DNA from: Streptomyces sp. CB01635
Lineage (GTDB): Bacteria > Actinomycetota > Actinomycetes > Streptomycetales > Streptomycetaceae
NCBI RefSeq assembly: GCF_002803065.1
Contig: NZ_NNBL01000003.1
Location: forward strand, 1,323,461-1,387,460
Reading direction: 5' to 3'
DNA: 64,000 nucleotides
Part shown: positions 44,230-53,840 of the stretch, one piece after another
How positions within the stretch are numbered: the first letter of the stretch is position 1
Layout of the letters: each line of letters opens with the position of its first letter
Notes under the pieces: generated by a model
What the model was told of the DNA's origin: nothing
Seen by the model: only the letters and a program-made list of their open reading frames with translations
Database searches by the model: none
Position numbers and translations under genes: made by a program

Positions 44230-44979
44230 ATGTGCCGAACCGTGGACCTGCACCAGGCGGTACTCGCCAAGAACGACGCGACCGCACACGCTCTACGCGC
44301 CGAACTCGCGGGCCGCGGCACCACGATGATCAATCTGCTGTCCAGCCCCGGAAGCGGGAAGACGGCCCTGCTGGAACGCGAACTCCTGCGCGCGCGTGAG
44401 CGCGGAGTGCCGACCGCCGCGCTGACCGCCGACCTCGCCACCGAGAACGACGCCAGACGACTGGCCCGGTCGGGCGTGCCGGTCAAGCAGGTGCTCACCG
44501 ACGGGCTGTGCCACCTCGAAGCCTCGATGCTCGGGCGGCACCTGGAAGGCTGGCTGCCGGAAGCCACCCGCCTGCTGTTCGTGGAGAACGTCGGGAACCT
44601 GGTCTGCCCGGCCTCCTACGACCTCGGAGAGGACCTTCGAGTCGTCCTCGCGTCAGTCACCGAAGGCGAGGACAAGCCTCTGAAGTACCCCACTGCCTTC
44701 GGCCTCGCGCACCTGGTCGTGGTCACCAAGGCCGACATCGCCGAAGCCGTCGAGTTCGACGAGGAGGCCTTCCGCGCGCACGTCGAGCAGGTCAACCCCG
44801 GAGTGGAGGTGGTCCTGACCTCGGCCCGACGGGGCAGCGGCGTGGGGGAGTTGCTCGATCGTGCCCTCGCGGTTGCGGACGGCGGGGCCGTCCACGAACC
44901 GGTCATGGCCGCACAGCCGCACGAGCACCACCATCACGATCACGTGGACGATGTCGTCATGACGCGGCCCCTCCCGTGA
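44230..44979 (+). CDS. hypB: HypB GTPase for nickel insertion
   Basis: Nickel-storing GTPase of 249 aa. P-loop is LLSSPGSGKTALLE; further GTPase motifs are TADLATENDA, FVENVGNLVCPASYDLGED, and the NKxD-equivalent VTKADIAEA. Metal-site residues Cys and His appear in TDGLCHLEASML. Unusually the histidine-rich stretch (HEHHHHDH) sits at the C-terminus, whereas in many HypB proteins it is N-terminal. It starts 3 bases after hypA ends and overlaps hypF (GTGA). Confidence 0.95.
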   Translation: MCRTVDLHQAVLAKNDATAHALRAELAGRGTTMINLLSSPGSGKTALLERELLRARERGVPTAALTADLATENDARRLARSGVPVKQVLTDGLCHLEASMLGRHLEGWLPEATRLLFVENVGNLVCPASYDLGEDLRVVLASVTEGEDKPLKYPTAFGLAHLVVVTKADIAEAVEFDEEAFRAHVEQVNPGVEVVLTSARRGSGVGELLDRALAVADGGAVHEPVMAAQPHEHHHHDHVDDVVMTRPLP

Positions 44980-47333
44980 GCACACTTCAGCCCGGCCCGG
45001 CCGTCGCCCAGGCGGTTCAGCGCCGTCGCGTCACCGTACGAGGCGTTGTGCAGGGTGTCGGGTTCCGTCCGTTCCTGTACACCCTGGCCACATCGCTGGA
45101 GCTGGCAGGGCATGTGACGAACACCGAGGACGGTGTCGTCGCCGAGGTCGAGGGAGATCACTCCGCCGTTGCCCGGTTCTGTGACCGGATCGCTCAACAG
45201 GCCCCGCCACTGGCCCTGGTGGAGTCCGTGGAACACGAGCAGGTCCCCCTCGCGGGCGGTAGCGGATTCGCCATCGTCGCCTCGCGGTCGCAGGGATCGT
45301 CACGCACACTCGTCTCCCCTGACACGGCCACCTGTGCCGCGTGCCTCGCCGAAATGGCCGACCCCGGCGACCGTCGGCACCGTCACCCGTTCATCACGTG
45401 CACACACTGCGGGCCGCGCTTCACCATCGTCACCGGACTCCCTTACGACCGTGCGCACACCACCATGGCCGGCTTCCCGATGTGTGCCGAGTGCACAAGC
45501 GAGTACACGGACCCGGCAGACCGCCGATTCCACGCCCAGCCCGTCTCCTGCCGTTCCTGCGGCCCGCGCCTGAGCCTTGTGTACGCGTCGCCCCGACCCG
45601 ATACCGACGTCGACCCGATCCACGAGGCACGCGCCCTCCTGGCCGCCGGCGCCATCCTCGCCGTCAAGGGCATCGGCGGCTACCACCTCGCCTGCGACGC
45701 CGAGAACTCCCAGGCCGTGTCCGCGCTGCGCAGCCGCAAGGGACGGGGCGACAAGCCGTTCGCGGTGATGGTGAAGAACCTCGCCGACATCGAGCACCTG
45801 GTGCGCATCAGTCCCCACGATCGGACCCTTCTCACTAGTGGAGCCCGGCCGATTGTCCTGCTGAGAGGCCGAATTGAAGCCCCATCAGAGGATCTGCGAC
45901 TCTCGGGAGCGGTGGCACCGGGCAGTCCCGATCTGGGGGTCATGCTTCCGTACACCCCCGTGCACCACCTGCTGCTCGGCCTGCCCGGGGACCCGGACGG
46001 GCCGCGAGTGCTGGTGATGACCAGCGGCAACGTGGCCGGTGAGCCCATCGTCACCGACGACGCCGAAGCATTGGAGCGGCTGGCGCCGCTGGCCGACGCC
46101 TGGCTCACCCACGACCGCCCCATCCACGTGCCCTGCGACGACTCTGTGGTGCGCGTGTGCGACGGGGAACGGATGACGGTACGCCGCGCTCGTGGCTACG
46201 CCCCGCTGCCGGTCTCTCTGCCGGTGCCCGTCAGGCCCTCGCTCGCGGTGGGGGGAGACCTCAAGAACACCTTCTGCCTCGGCGAAGGCAGGAGGGCCTG
46301 GCTGTCCGCGCACATCGGAGACATGGACGACCTCCAGACGCAGCACGCCTTCGCGCGCGCAGAACGGCAGTTGGAGACGATCACAGGTGTGGAGCCCGGA
46401 CTGCTGGCGGCGGACCGGCACCCCGGCTACCGATCCGGGCAGTGGGCCGAACGGCACGCGAACACCCGCCGGGTCGTACGGGTGCAGCACCATCACGCTC
46501 ATGTCGCCGCGGTCATGGCCGAGCACGGCCTGGACGGCACCGAGCCTGTCATCGGCATCGCATTCGACGGCACGGGATACGGCGACGACGGGGCGGTGTG
46601 GGGCGGCGAGATCCTGCTCGCGGATTACGACACGTCCCGTCGTCTCGCGCATCTGGCGTACGTCCCTCTGCCGGGCGGCGACGCCGCCGTGAGCCGCCCG
46701 TACCGGATGGCGCTCGCGCATCTCCGGGAAGCGGGCATCGCATGGACGGACGACCTGCCCAGTGTGATCGCCTGCCCGCATGACGAACGGCGGGTACTGG
46801 CACGGCAGTTGGAGCGGAGTCTGAACTGTGTACCGACGTCGAGCATGGGTCGGCTCTTCGACGCCGTCTCTTCCCTGGCGGACGTGTGCCACCTGGTGGG
46901 ATACGAGGCACAGGCTGCCATCGAGCTGGAGGCGGCCGCACTGCGGGCGGCCGTGGACGGAGACGGCGCCGGCTACCGATTCGCGCTGAGCCCGCAAACG
47001 TCGGAGCCGATGACTGCCGACCCCGGACCTGTGGTGCGAGCCGTGGTCGAGGACGTTCGCGCAGGCGCGGAGCCGGAGGTCATCGCGGCCCGCTTCCATG
47101 CTGGGGTAGCAGATCTCGTACGCCGGATCTGCGCGGTGGCGCGCGACCGGCACGGCACGGCCACTGTCGTCCTGACCGGCGGTGTGTTCGCCAACGTCCT
47201 GCTGTCCTCGGCTTGCGCACGGGGGCTCGGGGAGGACGGATTCACCGTGCTGCGCGCCGGCGAAGTCCCGCCGAACGACGGGGGGCTGGCGCTCGGTCAG
47301 TTGATGATCGCGGGGCGTGCCATCGCAGTATGA
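44976..47333 (+). CDS. hypF: HypF carbamoyltransferase
   Basis: Makes carbamoyl-AMP and passes the carbamoyl group to HypE for cyanide ligand synthesis; 785 aa. Domains in order: acylphosphatase (RGVVQGVGFRPFLY, residues ~20-110), two zinc-finger pairs (CAACLAEMADP with CTHCG, and CAECTSEYTDP with CRSCG), a YrdC-like domain (AILAVKGIGGYHLACDA, KPFAVMVKNL), and a Kae1-like carbamoyltransferase domain (VQHHHAHVAAVMAEHG; FDGTGYGDDGAVWGGE; VLTGGVFANVLL). GTG 44976 overlaps hypB. Complete and full length. Confidence 0.96.
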   Translation: MSTLQPGPAVAQAVQRRRVTVRGVVQGVGFRPFLYTLATSLELAGHVTNTEDGVVAEVEGDHSAVARFCDRIAQQAPPLALVESVEHEQVPLAGGSGFAIVASRSQGSSRTLVSPDTATCAACLAEMADPGDRRHRHPFITCTHCGPRFTIVTGLPYDRAHTTMAGFPMCAECTSEYTDPADRRFHAQPVSCRSCGPRLSLVYASPRPDTDVDPIHEARALLAAGAILAVKGIGGYHLACDAENSQAVSALRSRKGRGDKPFAVMVKNLADIEHLVRISPHDRTLLTSGARPIVLLRGRIEAPSEDLRLSGAVAPGSPDLGVMLPYTPVHHLLLGLPGDPDGPRVLVMTSGNVAGEPIVTDDAEALERLAPLADAWLTHDRPIHVPCDDSVVRVCDGERMTVRRARGYAPLPVSLPVPVRPSLAVGGDLKNTFCLGEGRRAWLSAHIGDMDDLQTQHAFARAERQLETITGVEPGLLAADRHPGYRSGQWAERHANTRRVVRVQHHHAHVAAVMAEHGLDGTEPVIGIAFDGTGYGDDGAVWGGEILLADYDTSRRLAHLAYVPLPGGDAAVSRPYRMALAHLREAGIAWTDDLPSVIACPHDERRVLARQLERSLNCVPTSSMGRLFDAVSSLADVCHLVGYEAQAAIELEAAALRAAVDGDGAGYRFALSPQTSEPMTADPGPVVRAVVEDVRAGAEPEVIAARFHAGVADLVRRICAVARDRHGTATVVLTGGVFANVLLSSACARGLGEDGFTVLRAGEVPPNDGGLALGQLMIAGRAIAV

Positions 47334-47382
47334 CACCGCAGTCGGCAAGCCGGATCGGACCACCACAGCGAGGAGAGTTCCC

Positions 47383-47703
47383 ATGTGCCTGGCGGTACCC
47401 GGGAGAGTGACGGAGATCGAGGATCGAGACGGCACCCGCATGGCCACCGTCGACTTCGGCGGCGTGGTCAAGGAGGTGTGCCTGGAGTACCTGCCCGACC
47501 TTCAGGTGGGCGAATACGCCATCGTCCATGTGGGATTCGCGCTCCAGAAACTGGATGAGGAATCGGCAAGGCAGACGCTGGAGCTCTTCGAGAATCTCGG
47601 CATGCTCCAGGAGGAGTTCGGCGACCCGTGGGAGCTTGCGGCCGAAGCAAGCGGACCTCAGTGGGCCGACGACGAGGAAGTTCCACAGGAGGCCCAACAG
47701 TGA
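47383..47703 (+). CDS. hypC: HypC chaperone
   Basis: Iron-centre chaperone of 106 aa. It has the essential N-terminal MCLAVPGRV (Cys2), [19 protein letters not shown], and [20 protein letters not shown], all standard. HypC binds the Fe(CN)2CO group with HypD and carries it to HhyL. ATG 47383 follows AGGAGAG. Its stop overlaps the hypD start by GTGA. Confidence 0.95.
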   Translation: MCLAVPGRVTEIEDRDGTRMATVDFGGVVKEVCLEYLPDLQVGEYAIVHVGFALQKLDEESARQTLELFENLGMLQEEFGDPWELAAEASGPQWADDEEVPQEAQQ

Positions 47704-48824
47704 AGTACCTCGACGAGTTCCAGGATCCGGACCTGGCGCGGCGTCTGCTCGACGACATCCACTCCGTGGTGACCAGGCCATGGGCCCTCATGGAGGTGTG
47801 CGGCGGACAGACGCACACCATCATCCGGCATGGGATCGATCAACTCCTGCCCGATCAGGTGGAGTTGATTCACGGGCCGGGGTGTCCCGTGTGCGTCACT
47901 CCGCTCGAGGTCATCGACAAGGCTCTCGAGATCGCCTCCCGGCCGGGAGTGATCTTCTGCTCCTTCGGTGACATGCTCCGGGTGCCGGGCACCGGACGAG
48001 ACCTCTTCCAGGTGCGCGGTGAGGGCGGCGACGTGCGCGTCGTGTACTCGCCGCTGGACGCTCTGCACATCGCCCAGCAGAACCCCGACCGCGAAGTGGT
48101 GTTCTTCGGCATCGGCTTCGAAACGACCGCCCCACCCAACGCCATGACGGTCTATCAGGCACGCAAGCTGGGCATCAGGAACTTCAGTCTCCTGGTGTCG
48201 CACGTGCGGGTCCCGCCGGCGATCGAGGCCATCATGCAGTCCCCGAACTGCCGGGTCCAGGGATTCCTCGCCGCCGGACATGTCTGCAGCGTGATGGGCA
48301 TCGGCGAGTATCCCGAACTCGCGGACCGATATCGCGTTCCGATCGTGGTCACCGGCTTCGAACCTCTCGACATTCTGGAAGGCGTACGCCGGACCGTGCT
48401 GCAACTGGAGCGGGGTGAGCACAAGGTCGACAACGCATATCCGCGCGCCGTCCGGCCCGAGGGAAATCCCGCGGCCCAGGCCATGCTGGCGGACGTCTTC
48501 GAGGGCACCGACCGGGCCTGGCGCGGCATCGGTGTCATCCCGGACAGCGGCTGGCGGCTCTCCTCCCGGTACCGCGACTTCGACGCCGAACACCGATTCT
48601 CGGTGGCCGGCATCGACACCCGTGAACCCGCGGAGTGCCGCAGCGGCGAGGTTCTGCAGGGCTTGCTGAAGCCGAACGAGTGCGCCGCATTCGGCACCAC
48701 CTGCACACCGCGCAACCCACTCGGAGCCACGATGGTCTCGAGCGAGGGCGCGTGTGCCGCCTACTACCTGTACCGACGCCTCGACATCACCACCGCACCG
48801 CTGGAGGCGAGCCCCGTTGCCTGA
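47700..48824 (+). CDS. hypD: HypD Fe-S scaffold
   Basis: Scaffold of 374 aa on which Fe(CN)2CO is assembled. Conserved parts: [53 protein letters not shown], and the C-terminal cysteines in the [20 protein letters not shown] region that ligate its [4Fe-4S] cluster. GTG 47700 overlaps hypC by four bases. Full length for the family. Confidence 0.96.
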   Translation: MKYLDEFQDPDLARRLLDDIHSVVTRPWALMEVCGGQTHTIIRHGIDQLLPDQVELIHGPGCPVCVTPLEVIDKALEIASRPGVIFCSFGDMLRVPGTGRDLFQVRGEGGDVRVVYSPLDALHIAQQNPDREVVFFGIGFETTAPPNAMTVYQARKLGIRNFSLLVSHVRVPPAIEAIMQSPNCRVQGFLAAGHVCSVMGIGEYPELADRYRVPIVVTGFEPLDILEGVRRTVLQLERGEHKVDNAYPRAVRPEGNPAAQAMLADVFEGTDRAWRGIGVIPDSGWRLSSRYRDFDAEHRFSVAGIDTREPAECRSGEVLQGLLKPNECAAFGTTCTPRNPLGATMVSSEGACAAYYLYRRLDITTAPLEASPVA

Positions 48825-49890
48825 GACCACCCGACTCACAGCCGTGGACCCGACCGCATGGACCTGCCCGGTCGCGTTGCGTGATCATCCGAGGGTGGTG
48901 ATGGGACACGGCGGGGGAGGGGCCCTGTCCGCCGAACTGGTGCAGCACATCTTCGCACCCGCCTTCGGCGGCGAGACACTGTCGCAGCTCGGCGACTCCG
49001 CCGCCATCTCCCTCGGCGGTGTCCGGATGGCGTTCTCCACCGATTCCTACGTGGTGCGGCCCCTGTTCTTCCCGGGCGGCAGCATCGGCGACCTCGCGGT
49101 CAACGGCACCGTCAACGACCTAGCCATGAGCGGCGCACGGGCCGCCTACCTGTCCTGCGGCTTCATCCTGGAAGAGGGTGTCGAGATGTCCGTCGTGGCT
49201 CGGGTCGCCGAGACCCTCGGCACGGCCGCACGGCGCGCGGGAGTCGAGGTGGTGACCGGTGACACGAAGGTCGTCGAAAGCGGTCACGGAGACGGTGTCT
49301 TCATCAACACCGCCGGGATCGGGCTCATCCCGTCAGGCGTGGACATCCGCCCCCAGCGCGTCGTCCCCGGCGACGTCGTCATCGTCAGCGGTGACATCGG
49401 CGTTCACGGAGTGGCGATCATGAGCGTGCGTGAGGGTCTGGAATTCGGTGTCGAGATCGAGAGTGACTGTGCGGCGCTGGCCGGCCTGGTGGACTGCATG
49501 CTTGCCGTAACACCGGACCTCCACGTGCTGCGCGACCCCACCCGGGGCGGACTGGCCGCAGCGCTCAACGAGATCGCGGTCGCCTCCGGCGCCGGCGTCG
49601 TCATCCGGGAAGGTGACGTGCCTGTCCCGCCTGCCGTGGCCAACGCGTGCGCGATCCTGGGTCTCGACCCCCTCTATGTGGCCAATGAGGGCAAACTCGT
49701 GGCGTTCGTTCCGCGCGAACACGCGGACGCCGTCCTCGATGCGATGCGCGCACATCCACTCGGTGCGAACGCGCGAGTGATCGGCGAAGCCGTCGCGGAG
49801 CATCCGGGCATGGTGGTGGCCCGCACGGGCCTGGGCGGCACACGCGTCGTCGACCTGCCGATCGGCGAACAACTCCCCCGGATCTGCTGA
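48817..49890 (+). CDS. hypE: HypE carbamoyl dehydratase
   Basis: ATP-dependent enzyme of 357 aa that dehydrates the carbamoyl thioester to thiocyanate. It has [85 protein letters not shown], and ends in PRIC, the required C-terminal cysteine. TTG 48817, eight bases inside the end of hypD with GGAGG ten bases upstream, is the likely start; ATG 48754 would lie deep in hypD. It is the last gene of the island. Confidence 0.95.
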   Translation: MPETTRLTAVDPTAWTCPVALRDHPRVVMGHGGGGALSAELVQHIFAPAFGGETLSQLGDSAAISLGGVRMAFSTDSYVVRPLFFPGGSIGDLAVNGTVNDLAMSGARAAYLSCGFILEEGVEMSVVARVAETLGTAARRAGVEVVTGDTKVVESGHGDGVFINTAGIGLIPSGVDIRPQRVVPGDVVIVSGDIGVHGVAIMSVREGLEFGVEIESDCAALAGLVDCMLAVTPDLHVLRDPTRGGLAAALNEIAVASGAGVVIREGDVPVPPAVANACAILGLDPLYVANEGKLVAFVPREHADAVLDAMRAHPLGANARVIGEAVAEHPGMVVARTGLGGTRVVDLPIGEQLPRIC

Positions 49891-50037
49891 CGATCGAAGC
49901 AGTTCGGACAGGCGGTGCGACGGAGCGTGGATGTGGGCGGCGGTGCCCAGCGTGAGCACCGCCGCAGGGCCGCACCGTCGCGGTGGACATGGCAGCCGTG
50001 CCGCCGAGGGCACCGCCTGGGAGGACAGGAGAAGCAC

Positions 50038-50358
50038 ATGCGCGCGAACCGCATCATCGCCAACCTCCATGTAGCCGACGCCGACACGGCGAAGGGCTTA
50101 CACGCCGACCACCTCGAACTGCGCACCGAGGAGTTCAACATGGGGTGGGTATCCCGGTACACGTCTCCCGAGACGGGGGCGAACATCCAGCTCGTCACGC
50201 GTGACGCCACCTCAACCGCGGACGCGGCCGTCTCCGTACTCACGGACGACGTCGACTCCGCCTACGCGGAGGCGCAGGAGTTGGGTTTCACCTGGAGCCG
50301 CGCGTTGGAGGGTCGATCACCAGCACGAGCTTCCCGCGCACGTGGCCGTCCTCACTGA
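50038..50358 (+). pseudogene. Truncated VOC/glyoxalase-type protein
   Basis: Begins properly (GGAGAAGCAC, ATG 50038) and reads RANRIIANLHVADADTAKGL, the first half of a VOC domain with LELRTEEFNMGWVSRYTSP and DATSTADAAVSVLTDDVDSA (given as AAVSVLTDDVDSAYAEAQEL). At about 50295-50320 the family sequence ends and the frame enters the 3' end of the oppositely oriented oxidoreductase gene. The second half, with two metal ligands, is missing. It marks the right border of the hydrogenase island. Confidence 0.75.
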
Positions 50359-51214
50359 CCCGGTGCGCCTTGGCGATTTCGGCGAGCGGGAAGGTCTGCA
50401 CGACGGGGAGTGAGAAGCGCCCGGAATCAATCAGCTCGCCGATCTCGCCGAGCACATGGACCGCACGGCCGGTGTCCCCGCGGCTGAATGTCACCCCGTG
50501 CTCCTGAGCGCCGGTGAAGTCGGCGATCGTCACGACATGTTCCGGGCCGCCCGCGAGCCCGATGAGCTCGGGCAGGATGCCGTTCCCCGCCACGTCGAGT
50601 GCGAGATCGACGCCTTCGGGCGCGAGTGCGTGAACCCGGTCGACGAGGCCCTCGCCGTAGGCCACGGGCTCGGCCCCCAGCGAGCGAAGATATTCATGGT
50701 TCGACGGACTCGCGGTGCCGATCACGCGCGCACCGCGCACCACGGCGAACTGAACCGCGGCGCTGCCGACGCTTCCGGAAGCGCCATTGATCAGCAGCGT
50801 GCTGCCGCTCACTACGCCGAGCTGGTCGAGCGCGCGCATGGCCGTCTCGTTGGCGGCCGGCAGCGCGGCAGCGCCGGGGAAGTCGAGCGACGGCGGGATC
50901 GGCGCGTAGTACGACAGCACCGCCAGCTCGGCCTGGGCCGCCCCCTCGGTGGAGAAGCCGAACACGCGATCGCCGACGACCACGTCCGTAACGCCGTCGC
51001 CCAGCTCGTCGACGACGCCCGCCGCCTCGTAGCCCAGAGTCTGCGGGAGTTCCTCATCCATCAGGCCCTTGCGCTTCTTCCAGTCGCTCGCGTTGACGCC
51101 GGCTGCGCGCACAGCGATCCGGACCTCGCCCGGACCCGGATGCGGATCGGGCAGATCCACGATCTCCAGAACCTCCGGGCCACCGAACCTGCTGAAACGG
51201 ACTGCCCTCATCAT
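50288..51214 (-). CDS. Zinc-free quinone oxidoreductase-like MDR protein
   Basis: Medium-chain NADP-dependent oxidoreductase of 308 aa. It has FSRFGGPEVLEIVDLP, GEVRIAVRAAGVNASDWKKR, YEAAGVVDELGDGV and VGDRVFGFS in the catalytic domain, and the cofactor motif GASGSVGSAAVQFAVVRGAR. Its C-terminus FPLAEIAKAHRVSEDGHVRG then GKLVLVID is complete; the last few residues come from the adjacent truncated gene. No structural zinc loop is seen, so it is in the quinone reductase-like group. Role: detoxifying reactive carbonyls or quinones. Confidence 0.92.
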   Translation of the reverse strand: MMRAVRFSRFGGPEVLEIVDLPDPHPGPGEVRIAVRAAGVNASDWKKRKGLMDEELPQTLGYEAAGVVDELGDGVTDVVVGDRVFGFSTEGAAQAELAVLSYYAPIPPSLDFPGAAALPAANETAMRALDQLGVVSGSTLLINGASGSVGSAAVQFAVVRGARVIGTASPSNHEYLRSLGAEPVAYGEGLVDRVHALAPEGVDLALDVAGNGILPELIGLAGGPEHVVTIADFTGAQEHGVTFSRGDTGRAVHVLGEIGELIDSGRFSLPVVQTFPLAEIAKAHRVSEDGHVRGKLVLVIDPPTRGSR

Positions 51215-52190
51215 TCACTCCGATCTCGACCCCGAGGTGTCGCGGGTTGCCGCGCATGGACAGCCTGCCACCCTCGCCTGCCGGACCCGAGTCCGCAGCA
51301 CCACACGCCCGGCGGAGAACGCGCCGGCGCCCGATCCAGTCGCACACCGCCTCGATCAACGTGAGCGATGTGCGGTCCGACAAGTCCAGCGCGTCCGCGC
51401 CGACGGCGTCAGCATCCAGTCCCCGAGCAACGGTCACAGATCGGCCCAGCACACTGCGTTGAATCCGGGCCAATCACCGCCGCGAACGCCCCGGAGCGCC
51501 AACCGTGACTTCCTCATCTCCGCCCCACCGTTGATCGTCACCAGTTCCGGCTCTCTCAGCGCCCCGTCCGGCAGCCCGGTGAGGACACTCGTCGCGCACC
51601 CCGGCATCGTTGCCACGAATCTGGCGGGCCACTCCGCCTCCGGCAAGGTGGCCCGCGTACTGGGCTTCCTGTTCATCGACGCTGAGTTCGGCGCCCTGCC
51701 TTCGCTGTACACCGCCACGCAGAACATTCCCGGCAACGCGTATGTCGGCCCGAACGGGCCCGGCAGCCTGAAGGGCCGCCCCAAGCTCCGTAAGCCCGCT
51801 GCCGCCGCACTCGACCTCGAGACGGCCATGCGATGTGAGCCCTGACCACCCAGCTGACCGGCACCGGACCGGAGCTGCCCGCCGTCTGACCCCTGAGTCG
51901 CACGCACCCGGCGCGCCAGGTCTCCAAGGGGCGCGGCCGGGCAGGTGGGCCGTGGCGCTCATGGCCGTCGTGTTGGGGCTGGACTGCATCGGCAGGCTGC
52001 CCCCGGAAAGCACGGTGAGCGCCGTGGCCGCCGTCTGGTCCCGAACGACGGGCAACCCCTTGGAGGCATCGACATCGGGTCACCCCCCTGTGACCGCACG
52101 GCACGGCAGCGGCTCTCAAGGACCATCCCCGTCAACGTGCCTTCGCCATCCGGGAGATGAGCAACAGCGTCCCCCTGCTATGGTGCGCCG
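51215..52190. other. Gene-poor, rearranged stretch
   Basis: Nearly 1 kb without an intact gene. Only the SDR fragment at 51570-51889 can be recognised. Open frames on both strands of 51215-51560 and 51890-52190 show no family sequence, ribosome site or plausible start. The next gene begins at 52191. Confidence 0.6.
51570..51889 (+). pseudogene. C-terminal fragment of a retinol-dehydrogenase-like SDR with a frameshift
   Basis: The frame reads GSPVRTLVAHPGIVATNLAG, FLFIDAEFGALPSLYTATQN and PGNAYVGPNGPGSLKGRPKL, the last third of a retinol dehydrogenase-type SDR. Around 51835 the frame shifts: LETAMRCEP ends at TGA, whereas the next frame continues LTTQLTGTGPELPAV, the natural C-terminus, to TGA 51887-51889. 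The Rossmann and Tyr-x3-Lys parts are absent upstream, so it is non-functional. Confidence 0.75.
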
Positions 52191-52625
52191 ATGTCATCGA
52201 TCAAGAAGTTCCAAGTCACCTTCGACTGCGCGGATCCTGAGCGCGTCGCTCGTTTTTGGTGCGAGGTGTTGGGGTACGTCGTACCGCCGGCGCCCGAGGG
52301 GTTTGCTACTTGGGACGATTACAATCGCTCGCTGCCGCCTGAGCGTCAAGGTTCAGGGTTTGTCTGTATGGATCCCTCAGGCGTGGGCCCGCGAATGTAC
52401 TTCCAGCGCGTTCCCGAAGGCAAAGTTGTCAAGAACCGGGTGCATCTTGACGTGCGGGTCGGCACCGGGCTCGTGGGTGAAGAGCGCCTCGCCGCACTCG
52501 AGGCCGAGTGCGCACGTCTGGTCCCGCTCGGCGCGGTACGCGGGCAACTCCTGCTTGCCGATGAGTACAACGAGTCGTGCCTCGGGATGCAGGACATCGA
52601 GGGCAACGAGTTCTGCCTCGACTGA
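52191..52625 (+). CDS. VOC-family glyoxalase-like protein
   Basis: A 144-aa vicinal-oxygen-chelate fold protein. It has FQVTFDCADPERVARFWCEV, LGYVVPPAPEGF, YFQRVPEGKVVKNRVHLDVR and the C-terminal MQDIEGNEFCLD, the usual pattern of the Glo/EDO-like group in actinobacteria. Its base composition is slightly less GC-biased at the start than its neighbours. It may act in detoxification or resistance; the substrate is unknown. Confidence 0.9.
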   Translation: MSSIKKFQVTFDCADPERVARFWCEVLGYVVPPAPEGFATWDDYNRSLPPERQGSGFVCMDPSGVGPRMYFQRVPEGKVVKNRVHLDVRVGTGLVGEERLAALEAECARLVPLGAVRGQLLLADEYNESCLGMQDIEGNEFCLD

Positions 52626-53067
52626 GCATCCTCCGAGAGGGCAAGGTGGAGAGGCGTCTCCCTGTTTGTCGTCGAGGTCGCCGCGGGATGGGTTGAGCAT
52701 GTGGTGCACGGCCACACCCCAGTCGCCGGGTGCCGGGTCGTCGCTGTAGGCGAGTGGCGCCCGGTGCTGGGCAATCAGCCCTTCCGCCAACTCGGTCCAC
52801 GGCGGCGTGGTGCGTGGCCCGAAGTCGTTCCGCAACTTGGGGACTTGGGTTTGTGCCTCGTTGCCATCGCGCTCCATTGGTCGCGCGATGACCATGACCG
52901 GCTGCCTTCGTGCGCGGGGCCCTCTCCACGCGCTCGGCGAGTTCCGCTACATCTGCCACATACGCGAGCACTTGCAAGTCCCGGCGACGGCGTTCCCGCT
53001 GCTGAGGCCGGCGCCGGTCCTGCAAGCAGCCACCGCACTGGACGCCGACGTGGCCCCGGCGGGAGCT
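52626..53067. other. Intergenic stretch with possible gene debris
   Basis: Between two convergent genes. The minus strand at about 52690-52830 reads LAEGLIAQHRAPLAYSDDPA then GDWGVAVHHMLNPSRG, which looks protein-like, but it has no start, no ribosome site and no clear end, so I regard it as a decayed fragment of an unknown gene. The rest is featureless. Confidence 0.4.
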
Positions 53068-53640
53068 TCAGCGGGTGGCTACGACGGGTCGCCCGTCGCG
53101 GAGGCACTGCTCGAGGCGTTGCAGGAACCCGTCGAAGGGCTCGTCATCGGGCCAGGTGTCGTAGGCGGTAATGGCGGCGGCCAGTGCGAGGTTCACCTGC
53201 AGGGTCGCGGTGAGCTCGTCGGCGGGGGTGGCGCGGGATGCCACCCACTTCCTCAGTTCGGTGAAGAACGCCTCGCCGAAGTTCTGGCCCGACTGGGCGA
53301 GGGCCGGTGACTGGGCCTTCAGGCGGCGCTGCAGGGGCATGCGGTCGCGCAGGCTTTCGAGGAACCCGGTCAGGATTGTGGTCAGCGATTCCCACAGCGG
53401 CTCGTCCGCGGGCCGGTCGTCCATGAGGGTCTGCCAGGCGCCCCGCTCCTCGGAGTCCTGGTCGAAGACCACGGCTTCCTTGCCGGCGAAGTAGTTGAAG
53501 AAGGTGGCGCGCGAGACATTCGCCGCGGCCACGATCTGCTCGACGGTCGTGGTCTCGTAGCCCTGCTCTTCGAACAGCTGCAACGCGGCGGTCCGGATGG
53601 CGCGCCAGGTCGCCAGTTTCTTGCGCTCCCGCAGGTTCAT
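53068..53640 (-). CDS. TetR-family regulator
   Basis: Repressor of 190 aa. The N-terminal helix-turn-helix is ATWRAIRTAALQLFEEQGYE, TTVEQIVAAANVSRATFFNY, followed by FAGKEAVVF. The ligand domain is all helical, ending FDGFLQRLEQCLRDG. ATG 53640 is chosen because the upstream in-frame sequence carries no coding signal. It has a 200-bp upstream gap with a 12-bp palindrome and, in the same direction, follows two SDR genes, which it may control. Confidence 0.92.
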   Translation of the reverse strand: MNLRERKKLATWRAIRTAALQLFEEQGYETTTVEQIVAAANVSRATFFNYFAGKEAVVFDQDSEERGAWQTLMDDRPADEPLWESLTTILTGFLESLRDRMPLQRRLKAQSPALAQSGQNFGEAFFTELRKWVASRATPADELTATLQVNLALAAAITAYDTWPDDEPFDGFLQRLEQCLRDGRPVVATR

Positions 53641-53697
53641 GCATCCTCTTTCTCTCCCTGGCTCCATTCTATGGCTGTTCGTGGACGAATATATGTT

Positions 53698-53709
53698 TGG
53701 ATGCATCCA
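53698..53709. promoter_or_regulatory. Candidate operator for the TetR gene
   Basis: TGGATGCATCCA is a perfect 12-bp palindrome inside an AT-rich patch (GGACGAATATATG just before it) 58 bases upstream of the TetR start. Such patches are the usual autoregulation site. Apart from this, 53641-53840 has no gene. Confidence 0.45.
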
Positions 53710-53840
53710 TGCTTCGGGGCGGTCGCGTACTCTCTGATTCTTTCTGTTCAGTCGCCGGGACCGCGCGGGGGCGGAGGCAAGTGTGACGGCGCAGCAGGGC
53801 CCATTGCCCGTGGCGTGGTCGTAGCGGGCAGCGTGGAGCG

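Noticed and set aside
44508..44975. In-frame ATG extension of hypF upstream to 44508
   Set aside because: It would run through hypB in another frame; GTG 44976 overlapping the hypB stop matches the coupling seen throughout the island.
52690..52830. Protein-like minus-strand frame (LAEGLIAQHRAPLAYSDDPA)
   Set aside because: No start, no recognised family and no clear boundaries; mentioned only as possible debris.
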